From the NCBI RefSeq assembly GCF_020524165.1, contig NZ_JAIVKU010000009.1:1-59026 (forward strand): a stretch of DNA of 59,026 bases. Reading direction: 5' to 3'. Origin of the DNA: Guptibacillus hwajinpoensis. GTDB lineage: Bacteria; Bacillota; Bacilli; Bacillales; Guptibacillaceae. A model generated the notes under the pieces. That model was not told the origin of the DNA. It ran no database searches and was given only the letters and a program-made list of their open reading frames with translations. Positions 50,987 to 59,026 of this stretch are shown one piece after another (positions within the stretch are counted from its first letter, which is position 1; each line of letters starts with the position of its first letter). The position numbers and the translations under genes were made by a program.

Positions 50987-52048
50987 CTATATGTGGCGGT
51001 CGACAAAAAGTTGTTCTTGAATTCGCTTCAGGCCATCTTTTATTTTCTTAGCTCGAATGGCGCCAATGCCATCAACATGATCGAGTTCCTCGATGGAAGC
51101 TTTGGAGATCGCGTTGAGATTATCAAAACTATCGACCAGGTTTTCAATAATATTAGAGGGCAATCTTGGAATTTTATGCAAAATGCGATATCCTCTAGGC
51201 GTCACATTCTCATTCTGATCCTGGTAACCAAGAATTTTCATAATGGCGTTATCTTCTAGCAAATCATCACTGGAAAGCTTCTTCAAACGCTTCATAACAT
51301 CTGCAGGAGATTCATCAACATCTTTCACATAATCTCCAATCAACCACTTTGCCTCTGATTCAAGATTAGAGACAAGCTCCTCCATCTGCATGCTAATTAA
51401 TCGTCCCTCAGTCCCTAATTCATTAATGTAATTAAGAATCTCTTTCTTAATTCGTAAAACCATTTCAATGCGATGGATAACCTGTGCCACTTCTTGGAGA
51501 GTTACAAGTTCTTCAAACTCAAGCGCACCAAGATCTGTAATCCCTTGATCAAGTACTGATTTGTATTTCTCTAGCGTTTGCATCGCTTGATTTGCTTTTG
51601 TCAGGATGACCCCGATCTCTTTTAATGAATATCGAATATTTCCCTGATATAAAGTAATCACATTACGCCGCTGTGAAATCGAAATCACTAGATTACCTGT
51701 TTGCTTGGCAACTCGCTCTGCTGTACGGTGACGAATTCCTGTCTCCGTTGAGGAAATGGACGTCTCTGGAATTAATTGCGTATTCGCATATAATATTTTC
51801 GAGGCTTCTTTGTTTAAAATGATAGCTCCGTCCATTTTTGCCAGTTCATACAAATACGCAGGGGTGAAGCGGCATTCAATTGAGAAGCCTCCATCAACAA
51901 TTTCCTGTAATTTCCCATCGTACCCAACTACAATGAGCCCACCGGTATTTGCGCGAAGAATATTATCGATTCCATGCCGTAACTGCGTACCAGGAGCAAC
52001 AATTTTTAGTATGTCATTTATAACTTCCTGCTGCTTATCAATCTCCAT
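50987..52048 (-). CDS. disA: diadenylate cyclase DisA (DNA integrity scanning)
   Basis: The 353-residue enzyme makes cyclic di-AMP from ATP. The DAC domain carries DGA (73-75) and RHRTA (106-110), followed by a long helical linker and a C-terminal helix-hairpin-helix domain (LDHVDGIGAIRAKKIKDG) that binds branched DNA. DisA scans DNA and stops synthesis at damage, delaying sporulation. It starts 3 bases after radA, and RadA is known to inhibit DisA. Confidence 0.98.
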   Translation of the reverse strand: MEIDKQQEVINDILKIVAPGTQLRHGIDNILRANTGGLIVVGYDGKLQEIVDGGFSIECRFTPAYLYELAKMDGAIILNKEASKILYANTQLIPETSISSTETGIRHRTAERVAKQTGNLVISISQRRNVITLYQGNIRYSLKEIGVILTKANQAMQTLEKYKSVLDQGITDLGALEFEELVTLQEVAQVIHRIEMVLRIKKEILNYINELGTEGRLISMQMEELVSNLESEAKWLIGDYVKDVDESPADVMKRLKKLSSDDLLEDNAIMKILGYQDQNENVTPRGYRILHKIPRLPSNIIENLVDSFDNLNAISKASIEELDHVDGIGAIRAKKIKDGLKRIQEQLFVDRHI

Positions 52049-52051
52049 CTT

Positions 52052-53425
52052 CTATCCCCCTAGCGCTTCGTTTAATGCTTCGTCTACTGTCTGAACACCA
52101 ATCACCTGGATACCTTCAGGAAAAGTCCAGCCACCAATGTTTTTCTTTGGTATTATTGCCCGTTCAAAACCAAGTTTAGCTGCCTCAATCACTCGCTGTT
52201 CAATACGAGATACGCGTCTAATTTCTCCAGTCAACCCAATTTCCCCTACCACAATGTCAGACGGACGAGTCGGTTTGTCTCTAAAACTTGAAGCGATCGA
52301 AACAGCAATAGCAAGATCAATTGCAGGCTCGTCAAGTCTTACTCCACCAGCCACATTTAAATAGGCATCCTGGTTTTGGAGAAGAAGACCAACTCTTTTC
52401 TCAAGAACCGCCATTAATAACGATACGCGATTGTGATCAATACCGGTTGCCGTTCTACGCGGATTTCCAAAGCTTGTTGGTGAGATCAGCGCTTGTATTT
52501 CGACTAGCACCGTACGCGTTCCTTCCATAGATGCAACAACCGTCGAACCCGCTGAGCCAGATGAGCGTTCTTCTAGAAATATCTCTGAAGGATTGAGCAC
52601 TTCTTCAAGCCCTTCTTCTTTCATCTCAAAAACGCCTATCTCATTTGTCGACCCAAATCGATTTTTAACGCCGCGTAAAATACGAAAAGTGTGATGACGC
52701 TCTCCTTCAAAGTAAAGAACCGCATCTACCATATGCTCTAAAAGTCTCGGACCCGCAATCGATCCTTCCTTTGTCACATGCCCAACGATAAAAACAGCAA
52801 TCCCCTTTGTTTTAGCAATACGCATAAGTTGGGATGTACACTCCCGTACTTGAGAAACGCTACCTGGTGCAGAGGTAACTTCTGATCTGAAAATGGTTTG
52901 GATTGAGTCAATAATCACAAGTTGGGGGTTTATTTCTTCAATCGCATTACTAATATACTCAAGATCTGTCTCTGCTAATACATATAATTTTTCTGCATCA
53001 ACACCTAATCGATCTGCTCGAAGCTTCGTTTGCTTGACCGACTCCTCACCTGAGATGTATAAAACCGGATGATCTTGATCTGCAAGCTTTGATGACGTTT
53101 GTAATAAAAGCGTTGATTTCCCAATACCCGGATCACCACCTACAAGAACAAGAGAACCTGGGACGACACCACCACCTAAAACGCGATCAAGCTCTGTGAT
53201 GTGCGTAAGTATTCTAGGTTCCATTTCTTTTTGAATGCTTCGAATAGACGTCGGCTTACTCGCTGTTTCATTACTTGAAGTTACAAAACGTCTACGATCA
53301 TTGTCCCCAGGAACCATTTCTTCCACCATTGTATTCCATTGATGACATCCCGGGCATTTCCCCATCCATTTTGGAGATTCATAGCCGCAATCCTGACACA
53401 TAAATTTCGTTTTTTTCTTCGCCAT
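52052..53425 (-). CDS. radA: DNA repair protein RadA (Sms)
   Basis: The 457-residue protein has a zinc finger at the N-terminus (Cys10, Cys13, Cys24, Cys27), a RecA-like ATPase with Walker A GDPGIGKST (97-105), the RadA motif KNRFGSTNEIG, and a Lon-protease-like C-terminal domain without a protease active site. It is a branch-migration helicase for recombination intermediates and natural transformation. It lies between clpC, after a terminator, and disA. Confidence 0.98.
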   Translation of the reverse strand: MAKKKTKFMCQDCGYESPKWMGKCPGCHQWNTMVEEMVPGDNDRRRFVTSSNETASKPTSIRSIQKEMEPRILTHITELDRVLGGGVVPGSLVLVGGDPGIGKSTLLLQTSSKLADQDHPVLYISGEESVKQTKLRADRLGVDAEKLYVLAETDLEYISNAIEEINPQLVIIDSIQTIFRSEVTSAPGSVSQVRECTSQLMRIAKTKGIAVFIVGHVTKEGSIAGPRLLEHMVDAVLYFEGERHHTFRILRGVKNRFGSTNEIGVFEMKEEGLEEVLNPSEIFLEERSSGSAGSTVVASMEGTRTVLVEIQALISPTSFGNPRRTATGIDHNRVSLLMAVLEKRVGLLLQNQDAYLNVAGGVRLDEPAIDLAIAVSIASSFRDKPTRPSDIVVGEIGLTGEIRRVSRIEQRVIEAAKLGFERAIIPKKNIGGWTFPEGIQVIGVQTVDEALNEALGG

Positions 53426-53656
53426 CTAACATCCTCACTTTCAATATTAACCGAACAAATAACTAGATTTATTTTATCACAACTTATAAGTTCCTATGAA
53501 CTCATAACGATTAGCCGTTCTTAAAAGTTCCGTGAATTTGGTAAATCATTCTTTATTTGTAGAGCATTTATTCCTCTAAACTCCCCTAAAATCACTTTTG
53601 TATGATTCTCATCCCAGTACCTTTCCCTTAAGTGGAATAATCCACTCCTCAAATAG

Positions 53657-53685
53657 AAAAAAACCGGAAGATGACACTTCCGGTT
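53657..53685 (-). terminator. clpC operon terminator
   Basis: On the minus strand AACCGGAAG, loop of six, CTTCCGGTT is followed by T, 8 bases past the clpC stop codon. The rest of the 267-base clpC-radA gap shows only a weak extended -10 (TGATAAAAT) for radA and no gene. Confidence 0.93.
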
Positions 53686-53692
53686 GTATTTC

Positions 53693-56134
53693 TTAGGATG
53701 AAGTTGCTTCAGAAAGAGTTTCAACAACAAACTCATTCTCTTTGTAATCGATTTTCACTCGTTGACCTTTTTCAATATTTCCTTTTAACAATTCTTCAGA
53801 AAGACGATCTTCAATATGGCGCTGCAACGCTCTTCTTAGTGGACGTGCACCGTAATCAGGATCATATCCTTCTTCAGAAATTTTATCTAAAGCAGAATCG
53901 GTTAGCTCAAAATCAATCCCGTGATCAGATAGACGAGCCTTTAGTTGGTTAGCCATCAAAACAATGATTTCTTTCAAATGTTTCTTTTCAAGTGAATGGA
54001 ATACAATCGTCTCATCAATTCGGTTCAGGAACTCTGGACGGAAAGTCTTCTTGAGATCATCCATGACTTTACCTTTCATATCTTTGTATTCCTGACCTTC
54101 AGATTCTGTTGAGAATCCAACATATTTATTACGTTTAAGTGTGCTGGCACCAACGTTTGAAGTCATAATGACTACTGTATTACGGAAATCAACTACGCGC
54201 CCTTTCGAATCAGTTAATCGTCCATCCTCAAGCACTTGAAGTAGAATATTGAATACATCCGGATGTGCTTTTTCAATTTCATCTAGCAAGATAACAGAGT
54301 ATGGTTTACGTCTAACCTTCTCAGTTAGCTGACCACCCTCTTCATAACCGACATATCCTGGAGGTGACCCTACAAGACGTGACGTTGAGTGTTTCTCCAT
54401 GTATTCGGACATGTCAATTCGAATAACAGAATCCTCTTCACCGAATAGCGTTTCAGCAACTGCACGTGCTAATTCAGTCTTACCTACACCAGTTGGCCCT
54501 AGGAAAATGAATGAACCAATTGGGCGTTTCGGATCTTTGAGACCTGCACGAGCACGTCTCACAGCTTTCGAAATCGATTTAACTGCTTCTTCTTGACCGA
54601 TAAGGCGATTATGAAGAATCTCTTCCATCTTCAAGAGGCGCTCTGTCTCTTGTTCTTCTAGTTTTGAAACGGGAATACCGGTCCAATTCGCAACAACTAT
54701 TGCAATATCTTCTGGAGTTACTTCCTGATTCTCTTTTCCTTGCTTTTCTTTCCATTCTTTCTTCGTTTGCTCAAGCTGCTCACGTAAACGTTGTTCAGAG
54801 TCACGAAGAGAAGCAGCTTTTTCGAATTCCTGACTTTGTACAGCCGCATCTTTTTCTTTTCGTACTTCTTCCAACTTCTTATCCAGCTCTTTCAAGTTTG
54901 GTGGTGCTGTATAAGAACGCAAACGCACCTTCGAAGCGGCTTCGTCAATCAAGTCAATTGCTTTATCCGGTAAGAAACGATCGGAAATGTAGCGATCCGA
55001 GAGCTTTACAGCTGCTTCAATGGCATCATCAGTAATTGTTACGCGGTGATGTGCTTCATAGCGGTCTCGTAGTCCTTTTAAGATAAGTGCAGACTCATCA
55101 CTTGTCGGCTCATTTACCTGAATCGGTTGGAAACGTCGCTCAAGCGCCGCATCTTTCTCAATGTATTTGCGGTACTCATCAAGAGTGGTAGCACCAATAC
55201 ACTGAAGTTCTCCTCTTGCAAGTGCAGGCTTAAGGATATTCGATGCATCAATTGCACCTTCAGCTCCACCAGCACCAATTAAGGTGTGAAGTTCATCAAT
55301 GAATAGAATGATGTTACCTGCTTGACGAATTTCATCCATAACTTTCTTCAAGCGATCCTCAAATTCACCGCGATATTTCGTACCAGCTACAACTGTACCC
55401 ATATCAAGCGTCATGACGCGCTTATCACGAAGCGTTTCAGGTACCTCATTGTTAATAATTTGCTGAGCAAGACCCTCGGCAATCGCTGTCTTACCTACAC
55501 CCGGCTCACCAATAAGAACAGGATTGTTCTTTGTTCGGCGGCTAAGGACTTCAATGACTCGCTCAATTTCTTTGCTTCGACCAATGACAGGGTCGAGGCC
55601 ATTGTCTCTTGCAATGACAGTAAGATCTCTTGCAAGGCTATCAAGAGTAGGGGTATTAGCACTGGCACCACCACCCTGATGACTAGAAGAAGAGCTTTCA
55701 TTGCTTCCTAGGAGCTGAAGAACCTGTTGACGCGCTTTATTCAAGCTTACGCCAAGGTTGTTAAGAACACGAGCTGCAACACCTTCTCCTTCACGAATGA
55801 GACCAAGTAAGATATGCTCAGTTCCTACGTAAGAATGACTTAGCTTACGCGCTTCATCCATCGATAGCTCAATGACCTTCTTAGCCCTTGGAGTATAGTG
55901 AATCGATTGAACAGAATCCTGTCCACGTCCAATCAATTTCTCGACTTCTTTTTGAATTTTTTCTGATCCTAGTCCAAGAGCTGTTAAAGCTTTGGCTGCA
56001 ATCCCTTCTCCTTCACGAATCAAGCCAAGTAGAATATGCTCAGTTCCAACATTATTATGACCAAGTCGGATTGCCTCTTCTTGTGCTAGTGCAAGTACTT
56101 TCTGGGCACGTTCTGTAAATCGTCCAAACATCAT
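53693..56134 (-). CDS. clpC: ATP-dependent Clp protease ATPase subunit ClpC
   Basis: The 813-residue class I Hsp100 has two N-terminal Clp repeats (about 1-145), the first AAA domain with GEPGVGKTAIAEG and LFIDELHTLIG, a coiled middle domain (about 415-480) that binds the adaptor MecA, and the second AAA domain with GPTGVGKTELA and ILLDEIEKAHPDV. The ClpP-binding loop is expected in the second domain. It unfolds proteins, including arginine-phosphorylated ones, for ClpP. Its start overlaps mcsB by 4 bases. Confidence 0.99.
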   Translation of the reverse strand: MMFGRFTERAQKVLALAQEEAIRLGHNNVGTEHILLGLIREGEGIAAKALTALGLGSEKIQKEVEKLIGRGQDSVQSIHYTPRAKKVIELSMDEARKLSHSYVGTEHILLGLIREGEGVAARVLNNLGVSLNKARQQVLQLLGSNESSSSSHQGGGASANTPTLDSLARDLTVIARDNGLDPVIGRSKEIERVIEVLSRRTKNNPVLIGEPGVGKTAIAEGLAQQIINNEVPETLRDKRVMTLDMGTVVAGTKYRGEFEDRLKKVMDEIRQAGNIILFIDELHTLIGAGGAEGAIDASNILKPALARGELQCIGATTLDEYRKYIEKDAALERRFQPIQVNEPTSDESALILKGLRDRYEAHHRVTITDDAIEAAVKLSDRYISDRFLPDKAIDLIDEAASKVRLRSYTAPPNLKELDKKLEEVRKEKDAAVQSQEFEKAASLRDSEQRLREQLEQTKKEWKEKQGKENQEVTPEDIAIVVANWTGIPVSKLEEQETERLLKMEEILHNRLIGQEEAVKSISKAVRRARAGLKDPKRPIGSFIFLGPTGVGKTELARAVAETLFGEEDSVIRIDMSEYMEKHSTSRLVGSPPGYVGYEEGGQLTEKVRRKPYSVILLDEIEKAHPDVFNILLQVLEDGRLTDSKGRVVDFRNTVVIMTSNVGASTLKRNKYVGFSTESEGQEYKDMKGKVMDDLKKTFRPEFLNRIDETIVFHSLEKKHLKEIIVLMANQLKARLSDHGIDFELTDSALDKISEEGYDPDYGARPLRRALQRHIEDRLSEELLKGNIEKGQRVKIDYKENEFVVETLSEATSS

Positions 56135-57228
56135 TGTTCATCACCCTCCACATTCTTCGTTAGTTGATCTTCAAGTTCAAGTCGTTCTCTAATTAAAGTA
56201 GCTCGTTTAATATCTCGCTCTGTAGGGGTAAGACTCGCCCCGGCATATTGTTGTAAGAACCCTGGTTGAGTAAGAATCAGCAATTCATTTAAGATCGATT
56301 TAGACAATCCTTTTACAAGACCTAAATCAATACCAAGTCTTACGTCTGATAAACATTTAGCCGCCTCTTTTGATTGAATGATTCTACTATTTTGCAAAAC
56401 ACCAAGTGCTCGATAGATGCGATCTTCCAATTCAATTCTAGAGTTATCAAGAAGGGCACGTCTAGCAGCTCTTTCCTTTTCAATAACTTGCCTGACCACA
56501 CCTTGCAAATCTTCAATAATATCATCTTCAGTCTTACCAAGTGTAATTTGATTTGATATTTGAAAGATATTACCTAAGGCTTCGCTTCCCTCACCATAGC
56601 TTCCTCTTACAACGAGTCCCAGCTGATTAATAGCTGGAATAATATGATTTAACTGCTGTGTTAATACAAGAGCAGGAAGATGTAACATTACTGATGCCCG
56701 CATCCCAGTTCCTACATTCGTCGGACAACTAGTTAAATACCCTTTTCTTTCATCGAAAGCATAATCCACTTTTTCTTCGATCCAATTATCAAGAGAATTT
56801 GCTAGCGACAATGCTTTTTTAAGTTCAAATCCGGCTACTAGGCACTGAATACGAAAATGATCTTCTTCATTAATCATGATGCTAACCGTTTCGTTCTCAC
56901 TCAATAGTACAGCTCCATTTTTGGAATGTTCGATAAGGTTAGGACTAATAAGATGCTTTTCTACAAGTACCCGTTTCTCGATAGGCTTTAAATCATCCAT
57001 TTCGATTAACTCTAGCTGCCCTACCTGATCGTCTGGTACGTCGGTAAATTGACTTCTTACTTCTTCAATCACCTCTAAGTTATGTTCACGATTAGAAAGG
57101 ATTGGGAACACGTAATTCTTTAAATTACGAGCAAACCTTACACGGCTACTCATCACAATATCTGAGTCAGGACCTTCGTTTTTCATCCATGGGCTTACAG
57201 CCTCACTGATAAAATGCTGAAGTGACAT
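56131..57228 (-). CDS. mcsB: protein-arginine kinase McsB
   Basis: The 365-residue enzyme has a phosphagen-kinase-like domain with SSRVRFARNLKNYVFP and the catalytic segment TSCPTNVGTGMRA (Cys168). It phosphorylates arginines on damaged proteins and on CtsR, sending them to ClpCP. The C-terminal part holds the phospho-arginine pocket. It starts on the last base of mcsA (TAATG) and overlaps clpC by 4 bases, so all three are tightly coupled. Confidence 0.99.
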   Translation of the reverse strand: MSLQHFISEAVSPWMKNEGPDSDIVMSSRVRFARNLKNYVFPILSNREHNLEVIEEVRSQFTDVPDDQVGQLELIEMDDLKPIEKRVLVEKHLISPNLIEHSKNGAVLLSENETVSIMINEEDHFRIQCLVAGFELKKALSLANSLDNWIEEKVDYAFDERKGYLTSCPTNVGTGMRASVMLHLPALVLTQQLNHIIPAINQLGLVVRGSYGEGSEALGNIFQISNQITLGKTEDDIIEDLQGVVRQVIEKERAARRALLDNSRIELEDRIYRALGVLQNSRIIQSKEAAKCLSDVRLGIDLGLVKGLSKSILNELLILTQPGFLQQYAGASLTPTERDIKRATLIRERLELEDQLTKNVEGDEQ

Positions 57229-57764
57229 TATTCTCCCCCCTCCGATGAACTTTTGTCTTCAAGGGTACGAATCAAATCTCTTGTTTCTGCAGCTTTTTCG
57301 AATTCCTCATGCTCAATATATTCTTTCATCTTGCTTCTTAAATTTTGAACTTTGCGCTCTATTTCTATAGCTGCTCCAGCCCTTTTAGGGATTTTACCTG
57401 AGTGAACAGTATTGCCGCCATGAACTTTTTTAAGTATAGGATCGAGTTTATCGGAAAAAGTTTTATAACACTCGGAACAACCAAATCGACCAATTTTCGT
57501 GAATTGCTGATAAGTTAATCCACATTTAGGACAGTGGCTAATCTCGGGCTTATAATAAGACTGTGCTGGACTCTCACCAATAGGGGTTTCAAAATTTAGT
57601 AATCCCGATAATAAGTTATGGATAGAAAAATGGTTAGTGCCTGGCTCAACCTCACCTTTTTCTTTTGCACACTTTTCACAAATATGAGTTTCTGTTTTTT
57701 CACCATTAATTATTTTAGTGAAATGAAGCGTAGCAGGGCGCTCACCACATTCCTGACAAGTCAT
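57228..57764 (-). CDS. mcsA: McsB activator McsA
   Basis: The 178-residue protein has three CxxC zinc-binding pairs visible as CQEC, CEKC and CPKC, plus a later CSEC, and a C-terminal UVR helical hairpin (about 135-170). It activates the McsB kinase. The start is the ATG 8 bases after AAGGAGG; a longer reading of ten codons has no site. It lies between ctsR and mcsB. Confidence 0.97.
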   Translation of the reverse strand: MTCQECGERPATLHFTKIINGEKTETHICEKCAKEKGEVEPGTNHFSIHNLLSGLLNFETPIGESPAQSYYKPEISHCPKCGLTYQQFTKIGRFGCSECYKTFSDKLDPILKKVHGGNTVHSGKIPKRAGAAIEIERKVQNLRSKMKEYIEHEEFEKAAETRDLIRTLEDKSSSEGGE

Positions 57765-57801
57765 AGGGCAACCCTCCTTATCTACCCTTATCATAGTGAT
57801 T

Positions 57802-58263
57802 TTATTTATACTTTAAAGCAGTAAGCATTGCGCGTAACATATTTGCACGCAAATGATCTCTTAATGGCAACTCTATTGTAATCACTGTACGATCTAATAC
57901 GCTTAACATTAACTTCGCTTCTCGTTCTGAAATAACCTCTTCTTCAAGCAAACGAAGAATAATATTTTCTGACACTACTTGTGGAACTTGATTTTTGACG
58001 ATCTGGAGCATTTCATCAATTAAATCAGCGTGGGTTTCAGGCTTCACTTTAACAATTCTTATATATCCGCCTCCACCTCTTTTACTTTCCACAATATACC
58101 CTTTTTCAATCGTAAAGCGAGTATTAATGACATAATTAATTTGCGAGGGAACGCATTGAAATTTATCTGCTATTTCACTTCGTTTTATCTCAACAGCATC
58201 CCTTCCATCAACCATTAAAATTTTCTTTAAATATGCTTCAATAATATCGGAAACATTCCTCAC
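57802..58263 (-). CDS. ctsR: class III heat-shock repressor CtsR
   Basis: The 153-residue repressor has an N-terminal winged helix-turn-helix (about 25-70) with the glycine-rich wing KRGGGGYIRI, which is the known temperature sensor, and a C-terminal domain that is the target of McsB. It controls clp genes and its own operon through direct repeats of GTCAAA. Its own operator lies upstream of its start. It is the first gene of ctsR-mcsA-mcsB-clpC. Confidence 0.99.
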   Translation of the reverse strand: MRNVSDIIEAYLKKILMVDGRDAVEIKRSEIADKFQCVPSQINYVINTRFTIEKGYIVESKRGGGGYIRIVKVKPETHADLIDEMLQIVKNQVPQVVSENIILRLLEEEVISEREAKLMLSVLDRTVITIELPLRDHLRANMLRAMLTALKYK

Positions 58264-58294
58264 AGAGTTCCCTCCTCTCCGTCCCCATATTGAC

Positions 58295-58347
58295 TTTGAC
58301 TATATTTGACGTTGACTATATTATAACGCGTTTAAGTTGGATTGCAA
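58295..58347 (-). promoter_or_regulatory. ctsR operon promoter and CtsR operator
   Basis: The promoter is TTGCAA (58342-58347), 16 bp, TATAAT (58320-58325). Downstream of the -10, GTCAAATATAGTCAAA (core 58295-58310) matches the CtsR heptad consensus GTCAAA-NAN-RGTCAAA. Two more GTCAA words flank it (58290-58294 and 58312-58316). It would let CtsR block its own promoter. Confidence 0.9.
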
Positions 58348-58740
58348 AGCAACAGGCCTATCAGACACTTTCTCTTTTAAGCTTTTCCATTTATGCGAAA
58401 TTCAAGACGCTTATTTTTATAGTTTTCACGATTTAAGTTAAGAGAAGGAATATGTCACGATGTTAACTATGTGGTAGGAGTGAACCACTTTACTACACCA
58501 AGGATAGTAGGAGCACGTTTAGAGTTTGTACCCTTTTGAATAAATCTCTAATCTTTCTTTTGAAGAAGTAGAGACCTAAGTTAATTTCTTAGTAGGGATC
58601 GTATTAAGTTTTTTCTTTTTATTAGGTAGACAGACGCTGGCAAAGGGTATGAAATTCTCTCTAAGATATGTACCACTAGCAATTTTCTTTTACCATATGA
58701 TAGAGATTGAGAGAGGATTGTGTGAATTTAAGAAAAAGGA
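58348..58740. other. gene-free region between the rRNA operon and ctsR
   Basis: About 390 bases hold no credible gene on either strand: no long frame, no good ribosome binding site and no tRNA-like structure was seen. A weak GGGTAC word could be part of a sigma-B promoter, but its -35 match is poor. The sequence is A+T rich. Confidence 0.6.
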
Positions 58741-58747
58741 GCGTTTT

Positions 58748-58827
58748 TTCCGCGATATTTGAGATAATTCCGCTAAATTCAATATTATTTCGCGAATTCG
58801 AGATTAATTCCGCGAACGTGCTAAAGG
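58748..58827. repeat. 20-bp tandem repeat with TTCCGCGA core
   Basis: Four units begin at exactly 20-base intervals: 58748, 58768, 58788 and 58808. Each begins with TTCCGC or TTTCGCG and is followed by an A+T-rich tail close to AATTCGAGATTAA. The core is palindromic (CGCG) in three of the units. Confidence 0.75.
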
Positions 58828-58856
58828 ATGGTTTTCAGCTAGTTAAAAACCATCCG
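58827..58856. other. perfect stem-loop downstream of the rRNA terminator
   Basis: GGATGGTTTT, 10-base loop, AAAACCATCC: a perfect 10-bp stem with no T run on the minus strand beyond three bases. It lies between the rRNA terminator and the 20-bp repeat. It could be a second, weak terminator. Confidence 0.55.
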
Positions 58857-58860
58857 TAAA

Positions 58861-58902
58861 ACCATACAAAAAAGGCGAGAAACCGTTTGGTCTCTCGCCT
58901 TT
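58861..58902 (-). terminator. rRNA operon terminator
   Basis: On the minus strand GGCGAGAGACC, loop AAAC, GGTTTCTCGCC (one G-U pair) is followed by T6, just after the 5S gene. It also starts with AAA that pairs with the T run. Confidence 0.95.
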
Positions 58903-58910
58903 CTTCGTTG

Positions 58911-59026
<116 letters not shown>

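Noticed and set aside
53521..53736. 71-codon frame on the minus strand overlapping the clpC stop region
   Set aside because: It runs across the clpC terminator, has no ribosome binding site and its composition is not protein-like; it is a chance frame.
58501..58560. Possible sigma-B promoter for ctsR (GGGTAC word)
   Set aside because: The -35 partner (GATTAG) matches only about half of the consensus, so it is too weak to call, although B. subtilis has a sigma-B promoter at this operon.
58748..58827. CRISPR array
   Set aside because: The units are contiguous at 20 bases with no separate unique spacers, and no cas genes are present.

Overview
This window is the conserved core of a Bacillaceae chromosome (low-GC Gram-positive, endospore-forming). 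The gene order closely follows the Bacillus subtilis origin-proximal region. Sporulation and germination genes (gerD, kbaA, pdaB, cwlD), sigH, a zinc-type rpsN, the ctsR-mcsA-mcsB-clpC operon and a cysteine T-box all point to this family. The A+T-rich, short intergenic regions fit it too. I cannot name a species. A 20-bp TTCCGCGA-type tandem repeat near the right edge would be a useful strain or genus marker.

Layout. Both edges are ribosomal RNA on the minus strand: the 5' tip of a 16S gene with its leader and two promoters at the left, and a 5S gene with its terminator at the right. Between them, 73 of 75 protein genes read on the minus strand; only pdaB and gerD are on the plus strand. Read in the direction of transcription (from high to low coordinates) the order is: CtsR heat-shock operon; radA, disA, yacL; isoprenoid genes ispD-ispF; gltX; T-box-controlled cysE-cysS-mrnC-rlmB-rae1; sigH; rpmG-secE-nusG; rplK-rplA; rplJ-rplL; an rsmC-like methyltransferase; rpoB-rpoC; the str operon (rplGB-rpsL-rpsG-fusA-tuf); the S10-spc-alpha superoperon (rpsJ to rplQ); ecfA1-ecfA2-ecfT-truA; rplM-rpsI; a DUF2521 gene; cwlD; mrp/salA; gerD; kbaA; pdaB; a small conserved-looking ORF; and the next rRNA operon.

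How it works together. Most genes serve translation and transcription: RNA polymerase core subunits, elongation factors, initiation factor 1, about 30 ribosomal proteins, two aminoacyl-tRNA synthetases, SecY/SecE, and rRNA maturation enzymes. The rest handle protein quality control, c-di-AMP synthesis and the entry into and exit from sporulation. Control elements are readable in the DNA: sigma-A promoters with 16-19 bp spacers, an L10-type leader with an attenuator, two copies of an RNA motif that resembles the 23S L1-binding site (before rplK and before rplA), a Cys T-box, a CtsR operator, and strong intrinsic terminators at most operon ends.

I did not find an undescribed gene system. The observations most worth checking are regulatory: the duplicated L1-site mimic; perfect inverted repeats that flank the -10 elements of the str-operon and mrp promoters with the same geometry; structured leaders of rpoB, rpoA, rpsL and tuf; the 20-bp periodic repeat beside the rRNA terminator; a direct repeat in front of yacL; and a nusG start whose ribosome binding site seems to need a small hairpin to come into range.
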